This document shows, one piece after another, positions 55,722-64,000 of a stretch of DNA of 64,000 nucleotides. Origin of the DNA: Diphasiastrum complanatum. Taxonomy: Eukaryota; Streptophyta; Lycopodiopsida; Lycopodiales; Lycopodiaceae. A model generated the notes under the pieces. It worked only from the letters and a program-made list of their open reading frames with translations, was not told the DNA's origin and made no database searches. The position numbers and the translations under genes were made by a program. The stretch's first letter is position 1. The number at the start of each line of letters is the position of its first letter. The stretch lies in the NCBI GenBank assembly GCA_029204225.1, contig CM055112.1, forward strand, positions 22,200,578 to 22,264,577, given 5' to 3'.

Positions 55722-58556
55722 ATGGATCAAACCAATGATAACCCAACTTTTGATTTATCAAACCCATCCAATGTGGCACAAGCTCTTGAACATTTATATC
55801 AACAAATTCAAGCCACTAATAAACAGCTTCTTGAAACTAAACAAAAGAACCAGGATTTGGAGTCCAGGTTAGCCAACCAAAAGAAGCATGTAGTTCCACC
55901 TCCTGTAAAATTGTTTAAGGGAGAGAAGAAAGATAGGAACTTGTAAGTGGTAAGTTCATGGCTTAATGTTTGGAACAAATACTTTGGCATAAACCAATTC
56001 CCAGAATTGCACATACAAGACTACTCTGAAAAAATAGAATTCCATGTTGTTGCTTTAGCAAATGTGGATATTGTTCTCCTCGGGCAACAATGGCATTTTG
56101 ATAAGAATAAGTCATTGAAAATCGATTTTGTTGAAAAAACTTCATCTTTTATGCATGACAATTCTTTAATTAAGATCATGGCTAGTTTAAGTGTTGACAC
56201 TAAAAATGGTAACCCTTATTCTAAACAAGAACTTGATTCTATTATGAAGAATTCAGATTTTAAAATTTATTTATGTTTTCATAATGATATGATTTGCCTT
56301 AATGATGAGGAACTTAGCATAAATGCCATGAGTATATCCAGGGAGAACACTACATAATTTGAAGCCTATAATGAACTAAGGCAGGAATTCAATGATGTTT
56401 TTTTAGACCTTCCTATAGGTTTACCACCAAAAAGGACAGTTGTTCATAAAATTGAACTAATACCTGGAGCAATTCCAATTGCACAACGTCCTTATAGGAT
56501 GAGTGCGTCGGAAGAGGCTGAGGTAAGTAAACAATTACATGATTACCTAAAAAAGGGGTGGGTACAACCTAGTAAGTCTCCTTGGGCATCACCAGTGGTT
56601 CTGGTTGCCAAGAAGGATGGGACTATAAGATTTTGCGTCGACTATAAGAAATTGAACAAGGTAACCGTTGAGAATAAATATCCACTATCATGGATGGATG
56701 ATCTAATAGAATATCTTGGTGGTGCTGGGTACTTTTCCAAGATAGATCTAAGATTGGGTTACCATCAGATACGCATTAAGGCAGAAGATATATCAAAAAC
56801 CGGGTTTTGAACTCGCTTTGGTCACTACAAATTTTTTTGTGTTGTCTTTTGGTTTGACCAATGTACCAGCAACTTTCCAACAGATGATGAACGATTTGTT
56901 CAGACCATATTTGGGAAGATTCGTAGTGTTATTCTTAGATGATATCCTAGTGTTCAGTAAGACTTTGGCGGAATATAAAGTGCATCTTAGGATTGTCTTG
57001 GACATCCTAAGAAGAGAAAAGCTCTTTGCCAAGGAGTCTAAATGTGATTTTTTTGCTAAGAAATTGTCCACTTGGGGCATAAGATCTCCAAACGAGGAGT
57101 GGAGATTGAGCCAGATCGTATCCAGAGGGTTATTGATTGGCCAATTCTCACCACAGTTTGGGAAATCAAGTCTTTTTTGGGGTTTGTTGGATTTCTCTAT
57201 CGGCATATTCCCTAACTTTCTCAATTGGCATTTCCCCTTACCCAGGACTTGAAAGGCTATAAGAAGCTAAGCCGGAGGGCTAAGAGTCCACTAGTGGTGT
57301 GGACAGAGGATATGAACAATTGCTTTGAGTTGCTTAAGAAAAGTGTCACTTTGGCATCAATACTAATCATTGGTGATCCTAATAAGGCTTTTGTGGTCAG
57401 GACTGATGCCAGTGATTATGCTATTGGAGCTGTTCTGATGCAGGATGGACATCCTCTGACTTATGAAAGCAAGAAACTCAATCCTGCTCAGTCTAGGTAT
57501 TGTGCCTATGAGAAGGAACTGTTAGCAATTGTCCATTCCTTGAAAATCTGGCGACATTATTTATATGGAGCCAGATTTAAAGTTTTGACAGATCATTAGA
57601 CTCTTCGATATTTCTGTGATGCTACAGATTTAAAGGGGAGACAGGCTAGATGGCTGAGCTGATGCAAATCTTTGACTTTTCTATACGTTATTGTAAAGGA
57701 AGTCAAAATACTCTAGCGGATGCTTTGAGTAAGTTACCGGCTGTTAATCAGTTGAGCTTTACTGCTATAGAACCGAGGCTATTTCAATCTCTTCAAGGAC
57801 TTTATGAGTCTGATCCTTATTTTGGAAAGTATTGGCAACAAGTACTTTCAAGGGTCAATTCAAATTTGCAAGATTCCTTGAATCAAGGAATGACTGAAAC
57901 AGATTTTCTAATTCAAAACAGGATTTTGTTTCGTAAGGGAAAGGTGTGTCTACCACAGAATGACACAGTAAGGGCCCAAATCTTGCATGAGTATCATGAT
58001 AGTCCATGCGCAAGACATCTGGGTATACAAATAACACTTGACTTAGTTTGATTGCAATTTTGGTGGCCTAAGATGAAAAGTCAGGTAGAGGCCTATGTAC
58101 TTAATTGTGCTAAGTGCCAATTAAATAAAGCTGAGAGGCTAAAAGCTAGTGGCCTATTACATCCTTTAGATATTCCTACCGGAAAGTGGGAAAGTATATC
58201 TATGGATTTTGTGGTCAGACTTCCACGTACACGGAAGGGCCACGATTCGGTTTTCTCAATTTATCCCAATGAAAACTACTGTTAAAGTTTCAGAACTAGC
58301 TCAACTATTTGTTGAGAAGCTTTTTCGACTATACGGGCTGCCTTGCAATATTGTCTGTGATCGTGACCCAAAATTCACTGCAAATTTTTGGCAAGCAGTA
58401 TTTGAAAAGTTGGAAACAACTTTAAGTATGAGTTCTACAGATCATCTAGAATCAGATGGTCAAACGGAAAGGACCAATCAGATGATGGAGGATATGCTTT
58501 GAGCATATGTGGGCCATCGACAGTCTGATTGGAAACAATACCTTCCACTGGTGGAA
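55722..58556 (+). pseudogene. Ty3/gypsy G gag-pol remnant (chromovirus-like)
   Basis: Gag begins MDQTNDNPTFDLSNPSNVAQ at 55722 with a coiled coil, and stops at 55944. After an internal deletion the protease end (VDIVLLGQQWHFDKNKSLKI) leads to reverse transcriptase: [61 protein letters not shown] and the catalytic FLDDILVFS (56935-56960; Tyr changed to Phe). RNase H has VVRTDASDYAIGAVLMQ, TYESKKLNPAQ and TLADALSK. Integrase has LHEYHDSPCARHLGI...CAKCQLNK, ISMDFVVRLP and, in another frame, VCDRDPKFTANFW and ESDGQTERTNQM. It is cut off at about 58556. Many stops (for example 56355, 56807, 57250, 57597) inactivate it. The 5' LTR was not identified. Confidence 0.9.
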
Positions 58557-59519
58557 TGGTGTCTTAGATAAAGGTACTAGTGTCCTTGATTAAGGGCAGG
58601 TAGGTGTCTATGCCTTGGATGGAGGTGTGGAACCTAGAAAGGTCTTAGAAAGTCATTGGATGACTATATTTCTAAACCTTGGGCCTCAACCTTGAACCAT
58701 ATCACTTTATTGATCTTGGACCAGAGTATACAAGCACAACTTGGGCAATGGGTCCAAGTAGGAGGGCACCCTCCTAAAGGGTCCATTGAGTTTCAAGTTT
58801 CACAAGAATAGTAATCAATGAGTCATAAGTTATGGAAGATGTCTGATGACCTTCCATAAGCCTATGAAGGCTCTTGAACTCCTCTAGGCCTCTCTCTTTC
58901 TCATTGGATGTGCATGGAACTCCATAGTGTATTGGAGAGAACTAAATGCCATCTCTATAAGAGGAGTAGGGTGCCCATTGGGAGGGAGAGAGATCTCTTT
59001 TGCTTACCTTGCTTATGCTCTAGTGTGGCTACTATTGTGTAGAGTAATTCTTGTGTGTAGTATGCTAAAGGTTTGGATCTTGCTTATGGTATAGGACATA
59101 AGTAGGATTTGGATCTTGAGAAAACTATGGATTGTTGTGATATGCTTGTGATCTGTTTATGGTTTGCAAGGGGGTGCTAGATAGGTCTTGCTTGGAGCTT
59201 GGATCTAGTTATGGTTGGGTAGTGAATACTTGAGGCCAGATTGTTATCTTCCTTTGTGTTTAAGAGTAGGGACACAGGTGGAGGAGAGATCCTTGGAGGC
59301 TTGAAGATCCTTACTTGCAGGTGGAGGCATCCTAGCTTGGAGTTGGAGAAGCATCTTGGAGCTTGCAGGTTGCTTAGAGGACATTTGGAGGCTCTACCTT
59401 GAATTTGGAAGACTTTCTCCTTTTTACTTGTTAAACCTTATTTCTTTTATGTATTGGTGTGTCTTAAAAGGCTTTGTTCGGAATGAAATATGAATGACCT
59501 CTCACGACCACGCATGACG
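58557..59519. other. Unassigned region, possible solo LTR
   Basis: It starts with the CTTAGATAAAGGTACTAG(T)GTCCTT block shared with 55021-55047. A TATA-like CTCTATAAGAGG near 58955 and a repeat-rich GGAGCTTG/GGATCTTG tract (58990-59400) are LTR-like, but no second copy is present. Confidence 0.4.
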
Positions 59520-60870
59520 TTATCTCCGATTATACATTGTTCGAACTACTCTCCAGTTTGCCTGGGCTTCATCTGCCATGAACCCACAAAAGTCCACATT
59601 GTCTTGACCAGGACGCTCCAGGACTGTGTTGAGCATGTCCCAAAATAGAATTTGTGCCTTAGTATCCTCTTCCTTCATCTCACATGTAGCTATGCTCAAT
59701 AGCTCCTGCACACTTAATCAAAAAAGTCAAGAGCATGTTCACAGGTTTTTCTTCAAATTGGAAATAGTTTTATCCAACATGGTTGGAAAAGAAAAAATAT
59801 ACCACGAGTCGTAGACATGGCATGCCACTGTTGACCATCCAATTACTCTTCGGTTGTGATCAAATTGAACCCAGACATTCTTGAAATCTCCATTGCTTGT
59901 TCGTCGCATTCGATTTACTAAATCCACTCCTGAAGCAAGTCCTTTCATTGACATTTTGAAAACAAAGCATTGGTCTTCCAAAGAACCTCATCCTAGAAAT
60001 CTAGTACCATGAAAGAAGTCATACATTCAATTGTTCTTTAGGTGTAGAAGACTGTCCAAACCATCTCCTAAAGGCATCACTGTATTATTTGTCTTGGAGA
60101 CCATCCTACGTAATCTGACACATATACACCGTAAATTGGAACTTATTTTTGAGTTCAAAAAAAGAAATGCCAAAACAAATATTTTGTTTATTAAGGCTGA
60201 TGTACCTTTTATTCTAGACAAGAGGAATCAACTCATCCAAAAAGTTTCCAAGTTCCAAATCTCCGACAACCTCATTTGGTAGACAATCAAGCTTTGTTAG
60301 AGTTGATGAGATCAAATCTCTTGCAATCATCATCTGCACTTTTCGTGATCCAACATTCTTGTTAGCCTTTAATGCCCTTTCAACTAAGAGTCTAGTGTTG
60401 TCAATACTACTCTTTGATGTCCCAGGCTGCACATCATGTAAATGGTTTCCAGAGTGTATTATTAACCTAGTGAGTGTCTCATCGTTTGGCATCACATACT
60501 ACAAAATGCACGAGCAAGTGTCAACACATCTTGCATGTCATTTGCAGAAGTGACAAGTAATGTTTCCATCAAAATCAGCCACATAGCCCAATGGGCATTT
60601 CTTTAGAGGCCATCTGCAGACAATACTGAGTCTTGCCAGTTCGACGGACCTCCTCTACAGTGGCTCCACTGACAAGACAATCCGAGTGTGGAGTGCTTTG
60701 GTGTCATCATAAAGACAGAATTACAAATCCATCGATTCCAACAATTTAATGTTACCTTTATCAATCCTAACTTCACCGTTATCATCCCTTTCAATAAAAC
60801 AAATGTTAACTCCATTGAGGTGTTCCCAGAGTGATAAAGGACCAGATTGATTAAGGTGTTCCTCGAAAGT
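59520..60870 (-). pseudogene. Mutator-like transposase remnant
   Basis: Minus strand. The N-terminal part (about 60860-60540) has HTRIVLS and a Cys-rich ending, DGNITCHFCK, probably a zinc-binding element. The frame 60495-60214 (HSGNHLHDVQPGTSK..., LVERALKANKNVGSRKVQMM) resembles the linker before the catalytic core. Then MRRTSNGDFKNVWVQFDHNR at about 59900, CHVYDSWY, LSIATCEMKEEDTKAQILFW and CGFMADEAQANWRVV (59580-59540) match a plant transposase-like family, where a GFMADSAQANW motif precedes the next catalytic block; the D of FMAD is a candidate catalytic residue. Frameshifts and stops break it, and everything past 59520 is missing. The superfamily call (MULE) is inference. Confidence 0.6.
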
Positions 60871-60990
60871 CTGAACTTAATTTAGGAATGACAAAATTTC
60901 AACTATGCATCTACTGGCGGGCCACACATGAGTAGTAATGGCCAAGGCAGAGCTTCTGTATACTGGAAGTTTAGTCAGTCAGAGGCTAAG

Positions 60991-61018
60991 GCAGGGCTTG
61001 CACTGGCGCAAGCCCTGC
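60991..61018. repeat. Perfect 11-bp stem hairpin
   Basis: GCAGGGCTTGC and GCAAGCCCTGC pair fully around ACTGGC. A related but less perfect hairpin lies at 61187-61224; the two share GGGCTTGCAC--GC-CAAGC and CCGGCCCA in direct orientation, about 195 bp apart. Confidence 0.85.
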
Positions 61019-61186
61019 CCCGGCCCAGTTTCAGTATTTGTCTTATCCTTTTTATATTATCATTTGCAAAAACGACATCGTTTTTGTCAGCAGACCACCA
61101 TTGTCTGATCAATGGAACAAAATTAGCTACACGTATGATCAGAAAACAGTATATAAAAATTAAAAAAAAACAGTGACACTGGGTCT

Positions 61187-61224
61187 GGGCCGGGCTTGCA
61201 CCAGCACAAGCTCTTCTCCGGCCC
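61187..61224. repeat. Second, imperfect hairpin of the pair
   Basis: GGGCCG...CGGCCC outer arms with GGCTTG / CAAGC(T) inner pairing. Together with 60991-61018 it bounds a ~160-bp AT-richer interior, as in a small foldback or MITE-like element. Confidence 0.65.
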
Positions 61225-61269
61225 ATCTGACATTTTTGACTAGAGCTTATGCATAAACTTTGAGACACT

Positions 61270-62605
61270 CGTCTTCAACGTACTGTTTAGTTCTACGCTT
61301 GTGGCTTGTGCAGTGGCAAGCAATCTTAGCGATGCAAGCATGTTAATGTCGTGTCTCTATTTTTGCAACTCAATAATAATACTGTTTTCGTACAATCGAC
61401 AAGTGGATAATTTGAAATATTTCTCCAATATGTTATAATGTGTATAGCTATGTAGTGTGCTTCAAATGAGGCTGGCCATGAGAGTTTCTAGTTTTTTTCA
61501 TGAAAATGTGCTTGTTCTTTAAGTTTTTTCACATCTATAGTGATCATTGTTGACATCCCTTCTACTCTTTCATTTCCTGCATAAATTTTGGTTTTGACAT
61601 GTAGTATGCTATATCATTTTGTATTATGATATTATAAATGAACTTGATCCCATATTCTATGGATCAACATGGTAGTGTAAAGCCTAATAGCCAAAGTCGT
61701 TTGCCCATTTATTGTTGTAAAAATTGTGCATGTATTTTTGTTTACGTTTGTCTAGCACAAAATCTTTGAATATCAAAAGAGATCAACCCAATACATTTCT
61801 AATGACAAAGTGTAGGAAGACACCTCCAAAATCAATGATGACCAAGGAATCTAATTAGAGGTATGCATGAATCAAATATATGAGTTTAAGGAATAAAGCA
61901 TGCCAATACGAAATGACGATGCTCTGTTGATGGAAACATGAATTCACATTATCATCAAATTGAATTTTCATGGACAATTCATTACTTAAACATTGTATTT
62001 TTGAATAAAAACATATGAAATTTTAGAAGTACAAGATCGTACATTGATGAATGTGCATGATAGCTTTTGAAACCATTATAAAGACAACCCATTATTTGAC
62101 AATGAGAAATTAATATGCACTATCAGAGAATAAGGATTTGTAAAGCACATTATTTGAGAATGTGTGCTTTTAGGTTATGTTTTCCGTGGTATAATCAAAG
62201 AAAAAATCTCAAACTTGTTAGATTATCAAAATGAGATGATAAATTGTGCACAAAGTGTGACTTTGAAACAAATGCACATTGCTTGATTGAAAAGGATAGA
62301 CATTTTTAGAACATGACTTATTGATTCAATTCATGGAAAAAGTGAACTCCTTATATATCAAAATATGCTTAGCAAGAGAATTTATCAAAACATCACACAC
62401 ATGCTATGTAAAAAGAAGTATGATGATCTTGATTTTCTTGAAGTGAAATGTCATCATTTTCTTGAAGTGAGATATTATGAATTTCTTTTCTGACTATGAT
62501 TATATCTATACATGTTTGTATAAATAAACTCTCTTAAAGAAACTCTTTTTTAAAAGACAGAGAGATATAGAGAAGTATATGCGGAACTATAGGCTCCTAA
62601 TATTG
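61270..62605. other. AT-rich intergenic region
   Basis: No coding or transposon motif recognised over ~1.3 kb. The phrase ATTATTTGA(C/G)AATG(A/T)G appears twice near 62090-62165, and TTTTCTTGAAGTGA twice near 62434-62470. Confidence 0.45.
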
Positions 62606-63105
62606 TGATGTTGCCATGGCTAGGTCCATTTTGATGAAACGGGATCAGTTTTGGGAGCCGTGTGGTCCGCAACCTAAAAACAAACTTGCAAGTGCTAATC
62701 CCATGTAGAGTGCGGCCGATATACAGGTCGACGAAGTTGGTTCAAAAAACTACAATAGACAAAGTGGGTGCGAAAGGGTTGTGCAGTCTAGAAAGAAGTC
62801 TTGAATGCTCAATCCGATGATGGTCCTAGGTTTCCTTTCTCATTATGCATGAGTGGGACCAATCGCTATGTAATTCCGGTCTATTTTGTTAAGAAACAAC
62901 AAGTGGATTGCATCTGATTATAATCAAGGCTTGTAATATGGGTTATTTTGCGACGTTGTTGTGGTAGGGTCCATTTTGACAAAACGGGATAATTTTTGGG
63001 AGCCATTTATTTAGGTTACTATGTAGTAATCTCGTGCAAAATTGATGTATTGCTACTGAGATACGAGTTGGCGAAGTTAGATTAAAAAAACTTACACAAA
63101 AGCTC
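62606..63105. repeat. Divergent ~150-bp repeat, two copies
   Basis: The block CTAGGTCCATTTTGATGAAACGG... (about 62620-62760) recurs as GTAGGGTCCATTTTGACAAAACGG... (about 62966-63105), both ending in a GGCGAAGTT/GACGAAGTTGG segment. Homology is clear but old. Confidence 0.75.
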
Positions 63106-63189
63106 ACGAATAGGTGCTCAAGCGTGAAAAAGCTCGCCATGAAAAGCTTGCCAAAAGACACCCCCCCTTCCGGGGGACTAGAGGTCAAA

Positions 63190-64000
63190 GGGCACTGGAC
63201 TCTTGGGCAGGACTCTTGGGCAACTCAAATATTTCTTCTGCCCCTGGGAGATCGGAATCATCAAACATGTCCATAAAGTGCTGAGTTCCTGGTGATATAG
63301 CTTAGGTTTGTGGGGGTGAGGCATCTTGATCAACTGTGATTAGAATGGTTGATCCAATGGTAACAAAAGGCCCTTGTGAGAAATCAGTGGCTAGGGAAGC
63401 ATCGATGATTGGGAGAACAGGTAATGCAGCGTGAGTGGCAGCGAGAGGTTGTAGCGCAGCTGACGATGGTTGTTGAGTTCGACGACGAGACGTGGGAGGC
63501 GAGTCGGTAATAATTATCTCACTATGTACCCTTCGACGACTCTATGAGCTAGATGTCTGGCGGGAGGACTCAACTGGTGCTACTTCATAGGTGGCATCTC
63601 AACATGAAATCCATGGATCTTATTATCGAGGTATGAGGTGGCTAAGGATGACAAAAGAGAACCAGCATCAAACTTCTGCTTGGTCTTAGTCTTTATGGCT
63701 CTCTTGAGCTCTCCAAAAACCACACAATATGCATTGTGCACCAGCTCCACATCACGTATGAGCTCACCAATAGAATGCAGTTCATCCCTCATTGTCTTGA
63801 TTCTGGTCATGTACGTCTGAATGTGCTCTCCTTGCTCCATGCGGGCACTATTCAGTTTTGACTTCAAAAACATGATTCTAGATGGATTTGACGTCTCGAA
63901 CTGCTCCTTTAGCACATCCCATGCCTGTCTGGGTGTAACAACATCACAAATGTGGGTAATGATGTGATCCTTCACTAACAAGTTAATGAAGGTCAAAGCT
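63190..64000 (-). pseudogene. Ty1/copia gag and linker fragment
   Basis: On the minus strand, from the right edge, the frame 63996-63580 is a copia gag: FINLLVKDHIITHICDVVTP, FLKSKLNSARMEQGEHIQTY and TRIKTMRDELHSIGE. It is the same gag family as 35.65-36.03 kb (INLLVKDHVITH...). It then passes into Ser/Thr/Pro-rich sequence (about 63580-63190, with VHSEIIITDSPPTSRRRTQQ) typical of the variable linker between copia integrase and reverse transcriptase, interrupted by two stops. That implies a large internal deletion, as in the 35.7-kb copy. The element continues beyond the window. Confidence 0.8.

Overview
This window looks like a repeat-dense stretch of a large land-plant nuclear genome. Almost every coding trace belongs to a transposable element: Ty1/copia and Ty3/gypsy LTR retrotransposons, CACTA (En/Spm) transposase remnants, a Mutator-like transposase remnant, a tandem TRIM and a MITE. 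At least ten primer-binding-site copies of the initiator-Met type (TGGTATCAGAGC or close variants, both strands), spliceosomal-type introns inside decayed reading frames, TATA boxes, AATAAA signals and long (CT)n/(GA)n runs all point to a plant. The overall style would suit a homosporous fern or another large-genome plant, but that is a guess; no single-copy marker fixes the lineage. There are no rRNA genes, CRISPR arrays or prokaryotic operons.

Layout. 0-5 kb: gypsy integrase scrap, copia RNase H scrap, paired CT microsatellites, unassigned sequence, a minisatellite. 4.8-5.3 kb: an inverted copy of a gene fragment plus TRIM that recurs at 33.7-34.3 kb. 5.4-6.2 kb: CACTA transposase piece. 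6.6-7.6 kb: a broken, intron-containing DNA-methyltransferase-like gene. 7.6-14.2 kb: two copies (B and C) of a retroelement that lacks pol and carries an unfamiliar ORF built of two tandem homologous domains, with two ~832-bp LTRs. 14.2-19.7 kb: the best-preserved copia (A), on the minus strand, with one nonsense codon and one frameshift; its 3' LTR breaks off after ~49 bp into element C. 20-28 kb: copia and CACTA scraps, paired GA microsatellites, a ~0.95-kb direct duplication with minisatellites. 28.3-33.2 kb: decayed plus-strand copia with a foreign gag segment inside. 33.4-35.2 kb: the only candidate host gene, a small secreted Cys-rich peptide gene with TATA box and poly(A) signal, interrupted by a tandem TRIM and a 374-bp MITE. 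35.6-43 kb: copia deletion derivative, short LTR, and a gypsy gag/protease apparently split by a copia (E). 43-45.9 kb: two LTRs of copia family D around a CACTA N-terminal exon. 46.3-51.2 kb: gypsy 3' half with an extra coiled-coil ORF and its 3' LTR. 51.3-53.6 kb: CACTA transposase. 54-58.6 kb: copia integrase scrap and a gypsy gag-pol remnant (G). 59.5-60.9 kb: Mutator-like transposase remnant. 61-64 kb: hairpin repeats, intergenic DNA, copia gag scrap.

The genes do not form a pathway; the window is a palimpsest of insertions. The items most worth a second look are the methyltransferase-like pseudogene, the two-domain ORF of elements B/C, the TRIM/MITE-broken peptide gene with its inverted copy 28 kb away, and a palindrome (TTCACACGTGTGAA core) that recurs in or near the LTRs of otherwise dissimilar retroelements. 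Coordinates of decayed features are approximate; all family calls come from motif recognition, without database searches.
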